From: Candidatus Hydrogenedens sp.
GTDB taxonomy: Bacteria; Hydrogenedentota; Hydrogenedentia; Hydrogenedentales; Hydrogenedentaceae
DNA length: 25,158 nt
Assembly (NCBI GenBank): GCA_035378955.1
Contig: DAOSUS010000043.1
Location: 1 to 25,158 of the forward strand
Direction: 5' to 3'
Shown here: in pieces, positions 1 to 8,555 of the stretch
Layout: each line of letters starts with the position of its first letter
How positions within the stretch are numbered: position 1 is the stretch's first letter
Made by a program: the position numbers and the translations under genes
Notes under the pieces: model-generated
Told to the model about the DNA's origin: nothing
The model's input: the letters and a program-made list of their open reading frames with translations, nothing else
The model's database searches: none

Positions 1-2
1 AT

Positions 3-215
3 TTGCCAAAAGGGAAAACATCCGGACTGGTGGAAAGTCATCGAATTCTTGAAGGGATTCCCGGAATAGGTATTGTCCACTTAACCAAACGCGATGTAGT
101 TCGCCATCCCTTAGTACAGAGAATTATTGACGCATACGAGTCTCATCGTAGATTAGACAATTCCGATGCCGTATCTCCCCAGTCGGATGAAAGACGGAGT
201 GAGCATAAGCCATGA
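3..215 (+). CDS. phoH: PhoH family ATPase (YbeZ-like), C-terminal fragment
   Basis: This is the C-terminal ~70 residues of a PhoH-family P-loop ATPase. The start lies left of the window. The visible part has the family's terminal signature: LP.GK.SGLVES, then a run ending in DVVRHPLVQRIIDAYE, which is typical of PhoH/YbeZ. The Walker motifs would be upstream and cannot be seen. YbeZ-type proteins are predicted RNA-linked ATPases that work with YbeY, and ybeY lies two genes downstream. The stop codon overlaps the ATG of the next gene (ATGA at 212-215), so the two are probably translationally coupled. The TTG at position 3 is an internal Leu codon rather than a start. The family call is firm; function beyond it is inferred from the neighbourhood. 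Confidence 0.88.
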   Translation: MPKGKTSGLVESHRILEGIPGIGIVHLTKRDVVRHPLVQRIIDAYESHRRLDNSDAVSPQSDERRSEHKP

Positions 216-2734
216 GCGAAAATACCGGAACCCAGCGAAAAATTGGGTTCCCGTCATCGAAAATAATTTCCGAAATGCAAGGATTTCAAAGGCAACGAAT
301 CCTCAATATCCGTATCCTTTTGACAGGAATAGGTGCCATTGTTATCTCTGCTTTTCTTATTACTACTAATATAAATCGTGAGACTTTGACACCGGAAGAG
401 GTAGACCGTGAAATTGTAGCCCAGCAGGAACTTCGGGCAGATTTTAGTTTCCAGACAGAAGATGTTAAAGCGACACGAGAAGCCAAGAATCAAGCACGGA
501 CGAAAGTCCCGCCTCATTATCGTGTTGCACAGGAGAAAGTGCAGGAACAGATTCAAAGCCTTCGACATAGAATCTCACAGATTCAGGAAATACGGACACG
601 AATATTAGATAATTATTTTCAACAAAAGAAAAGTCCAGACCTGTTCGATGTGTCACAGGTCTTTTCCTATGCCCAGAACGAATTTGATAAATTTTATCCC
701 TCTTTTCAATGGAGTCAAGATATTGAAAGCGAAAAATTGGTGGCGTGGGTTCTTGCCGATATTGAAACAGAAATTCGAAATAGAACAAGTGCCCTAACCA
801 GTGGACTAAATCCTATTATCCCAAGTGATGGAATACCTGCAACGGCAAGTCCTTCATTTCAGTTATTCAATGCTATGCAAAAAATTGCAGAAGATAGTCT
901 TAGTTATGTGCTAAAGGAAGGGGTAATCTCAAATAAAGAGCAACAAGCGGCAGGGTTGAAGGTAATTGTGGTTAGAGAGAATCTCAATTCTGACCAGAAG
1001 ACCAGTGAAGAGGTTGAATTGCGAACGATACCGGATGTTAAACAAGCCATAGAAGAAAAGTTAAAACCTCGTATCCAAGAAGAGGTTCGTAAAATAACCA
1101 AACAAGATATGACATCATTTGATTGGGTCAAGATATATGAAGCCATTTTATACACAGTTAGCGACCTTGTTATAGAAACATTGCAATATGACCCGGTAAC
1201 AACTGAAATTGCTCGAGAACGGACTGCCGAGTCCATCAATCCTATTATGAAAGAAATTGCTGCAGGAGAAATTATTCAAGAGCGAGGGAAGCGATGGACC
1301 TTGGAATCCCGTTCTGACGCAAAAACATACTTAAAACTGTTAGAGCAAAGTCAGGGTAAAACACCGCACTGGATTTTTTCTTTTGTGGCTCATTTGATAC
1401 TGGCTTCACTGGCTTTTGTAAGTCTTTATCGTGCTATTTGCCTATGGGAGCACAAAGGCGAACCCTCTATTGAAACGATATGGTATCTTGCATTACTTCT
1501 TGTGGTAGGAATTCTTATTTTAGGTCGGGGAATGCAGTATTTTGATACCACAGGGTTTGCTGTTCCGGTAACTATTGTTGGCGTATTATTCGCTATATTG
1601 GTGCAAATGCGATTATCGGCTTTCCTTTCTTTTATTACATGTATATTGTTGTCGGTTCTGTTTCGTTATGATTGGAGATTGCTTGTTTTTGACCTTGCCA
1701 TGACGATGGGGGCTATTTTCTCCATTTATCGTGTCCGTAAAAGGAGGGATATAACATCTGCATCGTTAAATGGGATTATTGTAGGTTTTCTTGCCCTTCT
1801 GGCAATTACATTAACTACGGATACATTAATCAGTGAGACTACCGTTCGAAGGTTGTTCCTTCTGGGAATCAATGGAAGTTTATGTATTTTATTTGTTCCG
1901 GGAATACTTCCATTTTTAGAACGGTTGTTCGGTATTGTAACCGACTTCCAGTTGTTGGAATATTCCGACCTGAATAATGCCATTCTTAAAAAGCTGGCAG
2001 TTCAAGCACCGGCAACCTATTCCCATAGTCTTATACTGGGGCAATTAGCAGAATCTGCGGCAGATGCCATAGAAGCCAATGGCTTACTTGCTCGTGTTTG
2101 TGCTTACTATCATGATATTGGAAAAATGAATCGTTCGGAATATTTTTACGAGAATCAGAATGGAAATAATATTCATGACACTATTTCGCCAAGGAATAGC
2201 GTCCGTATTATCCTTTCGCATGTGACCGAAGGCATCAAGTTGGCTCAGGAATATCGTCTACCGAAACCGATTATAGAAGCCATAGCACAGCATCATGGGA
2301 CTTTTCGTATGTGTTACTTTTATCAACTGGCTTTAGAACAACAAAAGTTCGGTGATGTAAACGAACAGGATTACCGTTATCCCGGTCCTAAACCTCAAAA
2401 GCCGGAATATGCAATTATCATGATTTGTGATGCTTCCGAGTCGGCTGTCCGTTCCCTTAAAAATCCCAATCCGGAACGAATTCGCCAGATGGTAGACCGT
2501 ATTGTAACAGAACGAGCCAATGACGGGCAGTTTGATGAGTGCGATTTAACACTTCGTCAGTTGAATATAATAATCGAAGAAGTCTCACGCCTATTGTCTT
2601 CCTTACTACATCTTCGTCCTTCCTACCCCAGTACTCAAATTGAAGAAGAACATGTCTCTACCATGATTCAACAGAATAAATTGCGGGAAGAATCGGAAGT
2701 CCTATCCGATAATCCGAAAATATTGGGGGAATAA
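212..2734 (+). CDS. pgpH: PgpH-like 7TM-HD phosphohydrolase (c-di-AMP phosphodiesterase family)
   Basis: This 840-residue membrane phosphohydrolase has the PgpH layout. A first transmembrane helix lies near residues 34-52. A large extracytoplasmic 7TMR-HDED domain extends to about residue 380, followed by a hydrophobic block of several helices (about 385-575). A cytoplasmic HD domain follows. Metal-ligand candidates in the HD domain are H605, the HDIG motif H634-D635, H670, H694-H695 and D740, so the site looks intact. Known PgpH proteins hydrolyse cyclic di-AMP to pApA. Substrate here is inferred from the family. The gene overlaps phoH by 4 bp and ybeY begins 4 bp after its stop, so the three probably share a transcript. 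Length fits the family. The C-terminal ~60 residues after the HD domain are acidic and probably flexible. Confidence 0.9.
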   Translation: MSENTGTQRKIGFPSSKIISEMQGFQRQRILNIRILLTGIGAIVISAFLITTNINRETLTPEEVDREIVAQQELRADFSFQTEDVKATREAKNQARTKVPPHYRVAQEKVQEQIQSLRHRISQIQEIRTRILDNYFQQKKSPDLFDVSQVFSYAQNEFDKFYPSFQWSQDIESEKLVAWVLADIETEIRNRTSALTSGLNPIIPSDGIPATASPSFQLFNAMQKIAEDSLSYVLKEGVISNKEQQAAGLKVIVVRENLNSDQKTSEEVELRTIPDVKQAIEEKLKPRIQEEVRKITKQDMTSFDWVKIYEAILYTVSDLVIETLQYDPVTTEIARERTAESINPIMKEIAAGEIIQERGKRWTLESRSDAKTYLKLLEQSQGKTPHWIFSFVAHLILASLAFVSLYRAICLWEHKGEPSIETIWYLALLLVVGILILGRGMQYFDTTGFAVPVTIVGVLFAILVQMRLSAFLSFITCILLSVLFRYDWRLLVFDLAMTMGAIFSIYRVRKRRDITSASLNGIIVGFLALLAITLTTDTLISETTVRRLFLLGINGSLCILFVPGILPFLERLFGIVTDFQLLEYSDLNNAILKKLAVQAPATYSHSLILGQLAESAADAIEANGLLARVCAYYHDIGKMNRSEYFYENQNGNNIHDTISPRNSVRIILSHVTEGIKLAQEYRLPKPIIEAIAQHHGTFRMCYFYQLALEQQKFGDVNEQDYRYPGPKPQKPEYAIIMICDASESAVRSLKNPNPERIRQMVDRIVTERANDGQFDECDLTLRQLNIIIEEVSRLLSSLLHLRPSYPSTQIEEEHVSTMIQQNKLREESEVLSDNPKILGE

Positions 2735-2738
2735 GAGA

Positions 2739-3227
2739 ATGATTCATATTAAAACAGTAAACCTGTCTTTGTATAAGAAAGTCTATAGTCCGATACGATT
2801 GAAAAAGATTGCAGAGAAAATTTTGGATGGAGAAGGCTTTGAGAAAAAGGATTATGAATTGAGCCTTGTGTTTTGTGATGATGAATTTATTAAAAACCTT
2901 AATAGAATATATCGCAAAAAGAATAAACCTACAGATGTCCTTTCCTTCTCTGTACCTAAAAATTTTCCTTCTGGAGAGGTTCAATTTCTCGGTGAAATTG
3001 TTATCTCTCTCGAAACTGTTTTTAATAAATATTTAGATAATCCTGAAAAAGCAAAGCAGGAAATATATTTGCTATTTTGTCATGCTTTTTTGCACCTATT
3101 GGGTTATGTCCATGATACCGTTCCACAACGGAAAGAGATGATGGAAAAACAGGCAAAGTATCTGGATATTGATATAAAATCTGCATGGATTAAATATCCC
3201 CAAAAAATAGAAAAAAAAGGAAGATAA
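2739..3227 (+). CDS. ybeY: Endoribonuclease YbeY (16S rRNA maturation)
   Basis: This 162-residue zinc-dependent endoribonuclease matures the 3' end of 16S rRNA and supports ribosome quality control in known members. The conserved N..YR..N.PTDVLSFS block lies at about residues 53-72 and GEIVIS near residue 88. The zinc-ligand segment is HAFLHLLGYVH, with H115, H119 and H125. The usual consensus is HGxLHLxGYDH, so the three histidines are kept while G116 is Ala and the Asp before the last His is Val. The gene sits 4 bp after pgpH and in the usual phoH-pgpH-ybeY order. The start at 2739 has only a weak purine-rich AGAGA upstream, so translation may depend on coupling to pgpH. The family call is secure from motif, size and context. 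Confidence 0.93.
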   Translation: MIHIKTVNLSLYKKVYSPIRLKKIAEKILDGEGFEKKDYELSLVFCDDEFIKNLNRIYRKKNKPTDVLSFSVPKNFPSGEVQFLGEIVISLETVFNKYLDNPEKAKQEIYLLFCHAFLHLLGYVHDTVPQRKEMMEKQAKYLDIDIKSAWIKYPQKIEKKGR

Positions 3228-3245
3228 ACGATATAATAAACTGAA

Positions 3246-4757
3246 ATGGATATAGACAGAAAAAACTACAAAAAAAAGAAGACGAACAAAGTATTTCGTA
3301 TAGAGGGTATCTGTAGATTTAAATATTTATTATATCTACTCCTATTTAGTCTTACATTGTTTTTCTTATTCCTGTATCAAAATGTAAGTTATGCCGTTCA
3401 AGTTAATTTACAAGAAAAATTAGCAGACTATTTCCCATTACACATCTTGATACTTGCTTTATGTCTGCTTTGTGCTTCTGCGTTCTTTTCTGCTACGGAG
3501 ATGGCTTTCTTTGCTATTCGAGGAACGCAATTAAAATCTATGCAGAAGAGCTCCTATTTTCGTGATAAATTAATTGCTCGATTAATGGAATCCCCTTCGG
3601 ATTTGCTTACCTCGATTCTGATGGGAAATGCCATTGTGAATATTGGGTTAAGTATTGCTTTTGGGAGTCGTTTAGAGGAATATATCATTACCCAGTTGTT
3701 GCCTACTTCAATAGCCTCACCGTTGATTTCCTATACGCTGGCTTGTCTTGCTTCTACTTTTATACTTATTTTTGGAGGAGAGGTAACCCCTAAATTGTTG
3801 GCCTCGCGGTATGTGGAAAGTTATGCCCGTTCTGTGGTTATTCTTGTGTATATCATTCATACATTGTTTACGCCCATTCGTCAATTACTGCTTTCATCTA
3901 TTGGTTTTACTTTCCGTATTACCCGATTTAGTTCTATTCCTCCATCTCCATGGGTTACGGACGACGAGTTAAAGATTCTGGTTCAAGAGGAAGGGTTATC
4001 GGATGTTATTGCAGAAGATGAACGAAAGATGATACGGGGAATATTGGAGTTTCGTGATGAGCCGGTAAAAAGGATACTTGTACCAAGAATAGAAATTATA
4101 GCTATTCCGGATGATGCAACTGTTGAAGAGGCATGGGAAATCTTTTGTGAGCATGAATATTCTCGAATGCCTATCTATCACGAAAATCTGGACCATATCG
4201 TAGGTATTCTGTATGCAAAAGATTTGTTGGATTATGTAGAGAGAAAATTGTGGAAACAACCTATCAAACCGATAGGAAGAAAAGCCCATTTCATTCCGGA
4301 TACGATGGCTATTTCTGAATCTATCAAGACAGCACAAAAATTGAATACACACCTTGCTATTGTGGTAGATGAATACGGTGGAACAGCAGGTCTGGTTACC
4401 TTGCATGATGCTTTGAGTGCTGTTGTTGGAGAAATATCGGATGATGAAAGTGAGGAAGAGATTTTATACACGAAAATTAGTGAAGATGAATACCTGTTAG
4501 ATGGGAAAATGCCTATATCTGATTTGGAGGAATTAATACATGTTTCTCTGGATGACCCGGAACACACGACTATTGCTGGATATTTGTTGAAACAAAATGA
4601 GAATCTGATGAAACAGGGAGATATACTTCTTGTAGGTTCTTTACAATTTACAGTAGAAAAAATGGATGGAAAACGAATCGCTCGGGTAAGATTAAAAATG
4701 GAGAAACCCCAAGAAACTTCTGTTGAAGAAGAAAATGGAGGAGGAGAAGGGAAATGA
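3246..4757 (+). CDS. CNNM/CBS-pair/CorC-domain membrane protein (hemolysin C/CorC family), first copy
   Basis: This 503-residue protein combines three modules. The CNNM (DUF21) membrane domain spans about residues 60-250 and contains the ATEMAFFAIR segment. A tandem CBS pair spans about 270-395, with VVDEYGGTAGLVTL starting at 373. A C-terminal CorC_HlyC domain spans about 410-490. Family members are linked to Mg2+/Co2+ transport or export and to membrane stress, with the CBS pair acting as an adenylate sensor. The specific substrate is unknown. Relative to its neighbour copy it has an extra basic N-terminus and an added hydrophobic helix at about 27-47. The ATG at 3246 lacks a clear Shine-Dalgarno site, so a later start is possible. 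It lies 18 bp after ybeY and overlaps the second copy by 4 bp. Confidence 0.88.
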   Translation: MDIDRKNYKKKKTNKVFRIEGICRFKYLLYLLLFSLTLFFLFLYQNVSYAVQVNLQEKLADYFPLHILILALCLLCASAFFSATEMAFFAIRGTQLKSMQKSSYFRDKLIARLMESPSDLLTSILMGNAIVNIGLSIAFGSRLEEYIITQLLPTSIASPLISYTLACLASTFILIFGGEVTPKLLASRYVESYARSVVILVYIIHTLFTPIRQLLLSSIGFTFRITRFSSIPPSPWVTDDELKILVQEEGLSDVIAEDERKMIRGILEFRDEPVKRILVPRIEIIAIPDDATVEEAWEIFCEHEYSRMPIYHENLDHIVGILYAKDLLDYVERKLWKQPIKPIGRKAHFIPDTMAISESIKTAQKLNTHLAIVVDEYGGTAGLVTLHDALSAVVGEISDDESEEEILYTKISEDEYLLDGKMPISDLEELIHVSLDDPEHTTIAGYLLKQNENLMKQGDILLVGSLQFTVEKMDGKRIARVRLKMEKPQETSVEEENGGGEGK

Positions 4758-6013
4758 GTCCATCACCCTTAGAATTATTTATCCTATTTATAGGTGGAGT
4801 TCTTTTTGCCGCCTTTTTTGCGGGATATGAAACGGGATTTATTTCGTTAAATCCTATACGCGTTAAAAATCTGTCTGAAAAAGGTAATTCGCGAAGAGCT
4901 TATATATTACTTCAGTATCTACATAGTCCTGACCAATTACTTATTGTGTTGTTATTAGGAACTAATTTTTCGATTGTTATCGCATCCATTGCCCTAACAG
5001 AATTAATAGGGGAACCCTTTCTATCTTTGTTAATTGCGACAGGTGTAATTTTATATTTTGGAGAAATATTGCCGAAGACCATTTTCCGTGTTCATTCCAA
5101 TGCCTTATGTCATTTCTTTGTTCCTGTGATTGTAGTTTTTGATTTTCTGTTCAAACCTCTTTCTATCCCGATTGTGTGGTTTTATTCAAAAACTTTGGGT
5201 TCCAATCATTGGTTTGTTTCGCTCAAATCGCTCATGCGTTCTCCTGAAGATATGAAGAGACTGGTAGAACAAGGGACAGAACATGGAGGTATTCATGAAG
5301 AAGAACGGGACCTAATTCATTCCGTTTTCGATTTGCAACAGAAAGTAGCCAAGGAAATTATGGTTCCCCGTATTGATATTTGTGCCGTAGCAAACGATGC
5401 CAGTCGTGATGAGGTAATAAAAGTATTTCGTGAAACTCGTTATACGCGTATACCGGTTTATGAAGAAAACATAGACCATATTATAGGAATTATAAAAGCA
5501 TTTGACTTGATTAAAGATAGAGATAGGGAAAATCAAGATATAAGGCGTTTTCTTCGTCCGGTTTTGTTTATTACTGATGCTACACCGCTGGATGAAATTC
5601 TTAAGCAGATGAGGCAACAACATCAGACCATGGCGATAGTAGTAGATGAATATGGTGGAACTGCAGGGCTGATTACACTCGAAGATATTTTGGAAGAAAT
5701 TTTTGGAGAAATTCGCGATGAACATGACCAGGAGGAACTGCCTGTCCGACAAATGGGTCCTGGTGATTATATAGTTCGGGCTCGGACCTCCCTTGAAGAA
5801 TTTCGGGAAATGACAGGTATAGATTTAGTTGATGAGGAAGTAGAAACAATCGGGGGATGGTTAATAAAAACCGCTCAGAGAATACCCCAGAAGGGAGAAG
5901 TGCTTATGGCAGGACCTTTCCGCATTACAATACTTGATGGAAAACCCAATCTCATAACATTGATGCGAATGGAATCGAAACAAGACGCAATGTCTTTAAG
6001 ACAATCTAAATAA
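4754..6013 (+). CDS. CNNM/CBS-pair/CorC-domain membrane protein (hemolysin C/CorC family), second copy
   Basis: This 419-residue protein has the same architecture as the gene before it. The CNNM membrane domain is at about residues 5-185, the CBS pair at about 200-320 with VVDEYGGTAGLITLEDILEE from 296, and the CorC_HlyC domain at about 335-410. It starts inside the previous stop (ATGA at 4754-4757), preceded by a strong GGAGGAGAAGGG ribosome site, so the two copies should be made together. That may mean hetero-oligomers, since CNNM proteins act as dimers; this is inference. The two copies are clearly diverged, so the duplication is old. It ends 2 bp from the convergent gene at 6016, leaving no room for a separate terminator between them. 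Confidence 0.88.
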   Translation: MSPSPLELFILFIGGVLFAAFFAGYETGFISLNPIRVKNLSEKGNSRRAYILLQYLHSPDQLLIVLLLGTNFSIVIASIALTELIGEPFLSLLIATGVILYFGEILPKTIFRVHSNALCHFFVPVIVVFDFLFKPLSIPIVWFYSKTLGSNHWFVSLKSLMRSPEDMKRLVEQGTEHGGIHEEERDLIHSVFDLQQKVAKEIMVPRIDICAVANDASRDEVIKVFRETRYTRIPVYEENIDHIIGIIKAFDLIKDRDRENQDIRRFLRPVLFITDATPLDEILKQMRQQHQTMAIVVDEYGGTAGLITLEDILEEIFGEIRDEHDQEELPVRQMGPGDYIVRARTSLEEFREMTGIDLVDEEVETIGGWLIKTAQRIPQKGEVLMAGPFRITILDGKPNLITLMRMESKQDAMSLRQSK

Positions 6014-6015
6014 CC

Positions 6016-6621
6016 CTATTCATCTCGTAGTGCTTTGGGCGGATTTAAAACTTCCATCATGATAAAAGCCCATTGTAGTTTTGGAATATTTTCTATGTTC
6101 CCTTTTAAGGAAATTGTGGCATATTGTTGTGAAATAGTAGATACCCGTGTCATAGGAGCAGAAAATGCTACTTTCTGTATCCTTGGTATAGAAGATGGTT
6201 CTTCTTGTGTCTGTAACTTTGGAGCAATACTGATTTTTGCTGTTTCTTTTTTGGGGATAATAACAGGAGGGTTCTCTCTACGCAGAGGTTCTTGATAGTC
6301 CTTTTTATCCAATTGGGTTAAGACCGATTTTCCCCCTTCTTCCATTTCTTCAAACATATCTTCTTTTGATTCAACGGGCTCAGGAGAAGGGATGAAAACG
6401 GGAGGTGCAGGGAAAGTGGGTTCGGTTACTTTACGGATTACTATTTTCCGTTTCGGGAGGTTCCTTTCAGGTTCTTTAAATTTCCTTTCCGTAGGTAATG
6501 GAGAGGATTTGGGCAGACCCTCTGCTTCCTTTTGCTTCATTTCCTTGAACATACGGAATATGGTGGAAATGATAATTATCCCTAAGAAAAGTATTAAACC
6601 AAATAGGTCATCAAATTTCAT
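6016..6621 (-). CDS. Membrane-anchored proline-rich protein of unknown function, last gene of the NfeD/FloA operon
   Basis: I do not recognise a characterised family for this 201-residue protein. It has one N-terminal transmembrane helix (about residues 6-24), followed by a basic stretch. A long proline-, lysine- and glutamate-rich segment of low complexity (about 35-150) is likely disordered. The C-terminus ends with a compact motif, MMEVLNPPKALRDE. I have an impression of similar -EIL.PPKALR- tails in unknown proteins of other phyla, which I cannot confirm here. A good AAGGTAA ribosome site precedes the ATG. The gene follows floA after 32 bp on the same strand, suggesting an accessory factor for the flotillin/NfeD assembly, with the tether and linker presenting the C-terminal peptide. 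That role is inference. Confidence 0.75.
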   Translation of the reverse strand: MKFDDLFGLILFLGIIIISTIFRMFKEMKQKEAEGLPKSSPLPTERKFKEPERNLPKRKIVIRKVTEPTFPAPPVFIPSPEPVESKEDMFEEMEEGGKSVLTQLDKKDYQEPLRRENPPVIIPKKETAKISIAPKLQTQEEPSSIPRIQKVAFSAPMTRVSTISQQYATISLKGNIENIPKLQWAFIMMEVLNPPKALRDE

Positions 6622-6653
6622 ATCTAATTACCTTTTTTATTTCTATAGCATTC

Positions 6654-7694
6654 TCAGGATTGAGGAGCAGGTTTTTCAGGACCTTTGGGTTGCGTCGGTG
6701 ATTGAGAAGGGGCTAATTTGGAAATAGCATCTCTCATATCGGTATCGGCGAGAATGTTTTTCATACGATAATAGTCCATAATACCGAGATTTCCACTTCG
6801 AAATGCTTCTGCAATGGCTTTGGGAATTTCTGCTTCTGCTTCGACAACTTTTGAACGCATCTCTACAACTAAAGCTTGCATTTCCGCTTCGCGTGCTAAA
6901 GCCATAGCCCTTCTTTCTTCGGCTCGTGCCTGAGCAATTTGTTTATCCGCTTCTGCTTGTGCGATTTGAAGTTGTGCTCCAATATTCTCACCTACATCTA
7001 CATCTGCAATATCAATGGATAGAATTTCAAATGCAGTTCCTGCATCTAATCCACGAGCAAGGACTGTTTTTGATATAGAATCGGGATTTTCAAGTACTTT
7101 TTTATGAGTAGGTGCGGAACCAATGGTCGTAACAATACCTTCACCGACACGAGCGATAATGGTTTCTTCGGAAGCACCGCCGACCAATCTTTCAATATTG
7201 GTACGAACAGTAACACGGGCTTTGGCTTTTAATTGAATTCCGTCCATAGCCACGGCGGCAACGGTAGGAGGTCCTTTTGTGGGGTCAGGACAATCAATTA
7301 CTTTGGGGCGGACGGAAGTCTTTACGGCTTCCAGAACATCGCGACCTGCAAGGTCTATAGCGGTTGCTTTCTGGAAAGTTAATGGTATATTGGCTTTATT
7401 GGCCGCAATAAGAGCCTGAACGACACGGAGAACATTTCCGCCAGCAAGATAATGCGTTTCGAGTTCATCTGTGGTTATATTTAGCCCAGCTTTTACAGCC
7501 ATGATGCGGCTATCCACAATAACCTGTGGATTGACCTTTCGTAAAGTCATACCAATTAAACTCCAGATGGACACATGTGCTTTTGATAATGCGGCTCGTA
7601 TCCATAAGCGGAAGAAAGATACCACTACTGCCACAAAAATAAGGGCAATTACCACTACAATAAGTAAAAACACAGCAATTATCGGATTAAACAT
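6654..7694 (-). CDS. floA: Flotillin-like protein FloA (UPF0365/YqfA family)
   Basis: This 346-residue flotillin-like scaffold protein belongs to the YqfA/FloA family, which organises functional membrane microdomains in bacteria. An N-terminal membrane hairpin or helix lies at residues 4-28. An SPFH/PHB-like region follows, with typical FloA segments such as GGNVLRVVQALIAAN and ARVTVRTNIERLVGGA. An Ala/Glu/Arg-rich coiled coil with AEADKQIAQARAEERRAMA spans about residues 235-290. The tail is proline-rich. Length matches the family, usually about 330 residues. A good AAGGAAG ribosome site precedes the ATG. It lies 61 bp downstream of the short NfeD gene. Flotillin-NfeD pairing is widely conserved, which supports both calls. 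Confidence 0.93.
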   Translation of the reverse strand: MFNPIIAVFLLIVVVIALIFVAVVVSFFRLWIRAALSKAHVSIWSLIGMTLRKVNPQVIVDSRIMAVKAGLNITTDELETHYLAGGNVLRVVQALIAANKANIPLTFQKATAIDLAGRDVLEAVKTSVRPKVIDCPDPTKGPPTVAAVAMDGIQLKAKARVTVRTNIERLVGGASEETIIARVGEGIVTTIGSAPTHKKVLENPDSISKTVLARGLDAGTAFEILSIDIADVDVGENIGAQLQIAQAEADKQIAQARAEERRAMALAREAEMQALVVEMRSKVVEAEAEIPKAIAEAFRSGNLGIMDYYRMKNILADTDMRDAISKLAPSQSPTQPKGPEKPAPQS

Positions 7695-7755
7695 AGTTAG
7701 CTTCCTTTTTTATTAAGTTGTTTTTGTTATTTGTTCATTTTATTATACATTATTG

Positions 7756-8244
7756 TTATAGATTTTCAGTATCTTTATATTCTTCAACGACGATACGCGG
7801 ACCTTGTATATCAATGATTTTAACAATAGTTCCTAACTCAATAAACATACCTGAAGATACGGCATCTACTCTTTTCCCTTCTACCTCTATAATGCCTGCA
7901 GGTCTTAAAGGTGAAATTACCTTTCCTGTTTTTCCAACCAGCGAAGGGTCAAATTGAATACTCACATAACCTTTATCCACAGTTTGGCTTTCGGACATTA
8001 CTAATTTTTGCCCTGCTGAAGTTTTTGTTATTAAATAGAATCCTGCACCAATAGAGCCGACAAAACCTAAAAATTCAAAAATAATGATGTATATCAAATA
8101 ATCCGGGTAATAATATCCTCCGAGGGCTGTGCTTGCCAATAACATAAAAAATCCGAATGTTCCACAAATTCCACCGGGAACAATAAACTCTGCCAGAATT
8201 AAAATGACACCACTTAGAAATAATAAGAGAACCCACCATATCAT
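7756..8244 (-). CDS. Short NfeD-family membrane protein (NfeD1b/YuaF-like)
   Basis: This 162-residue protein has two to three hydrophobic helices (about residues 3-20, 23-42 and 48-72) followed by a soluble OB-fold NfeD C-terminal domain. The OB-fold part includes VGKTGKVISPLRPAGIIEVEG and ends in GPRIVVEEY. The short form lacks the protease domain. Known short NfeD proteins bind flotillins and act in membrane-fluidity and microdomain functions, and floA is the next gene. The start overlaps the preceding stop by 4 bp, with a strong AGGAGG site just upstream inside that gene, so translation should be coupled. Having both a long and a short NfeD in one operon suggests distinct jobs for the two OB domains, which is inference. 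Confidence 0.9.
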   Translation of the reverse strand: MIWWVLLLFLSGVILILAEFIVPGGICGTFGFFMLLASTALGGYYYPDYLIYIIIFEFLGFVGSIGAGFYLITKTSAGQKLVMSESQTVDKGYVSIQFDPSLVGKTGKVISPLRPAGIIEVEGKRVDAVSSGMFIELGTIVKIIDIQGPRIVVEEYKDTENL

Positions 8245-8555
8245 TTTTTGTTTTCCTCCTGCTGGATAACAGTTTCGAGTAAGGTTATTAACTGCGATGT
8301 TTCAACCCGTATACTTAACAGAACTTTGCTTTTTTCGCTGGGGTCTTTAGGGTCTGTTTCAGGTAGCACCTCGAAAGTGTTGATTACGGATACTGTATTT
8401 GATTGTGAAAAAATTCGTTGTGCCTCCTGTAATAATTTGTTATATCTTCTCAGGAAAGGAACACAGGTATAATATCCCGAGCCCTGTGAAGATACTATCT
8501 CCATTTCTTTTAGCAATTGTTTCAACATCGGCACGATAATTTTTAATTCATTCAT
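8241..8555 (-). CDS. Small soluble protein of unknown function between two NfeD genes
   Basis: I do not recognise this 104-residue protein. It has no signal peptide or membrane helix. The predicted pattern is an N-terminal helical half (about 1-50), a polar loop rich in Asp, Pro, Ser and Lys (about 63-76), and a C-terminal part whose VLLSIRVETSQLITLLETVI segment could be a strand followed by an amphipathic helix. It is real: it overlaps both flanking genes by 4 bp (8552-8555 and 8241-8244) and has a clear AAGGAAG ribosome site inside the upstream gene. Its stoichiometric coupling to both NfeD genes suggests a cytoplasmic partner of the complex. No function is assigned. Confidence 0.8.
   Translation of the reverse strand: MNELKIIVPMLKQLLKEMEIVSSQGSGYYTCVPFLRRYNKLLQEAQRIFSQSNTVSVINTFEVLPETDPKDPSEKSKVLLSIRVETSQLITLLETVIQQEENKK

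Noticed and set aside
6035..6727. + strand frames opposite the proline-rich and FloA genes
   Set aside because: They are shadows of well-supported genes on the other strand and lack ribosome sites.
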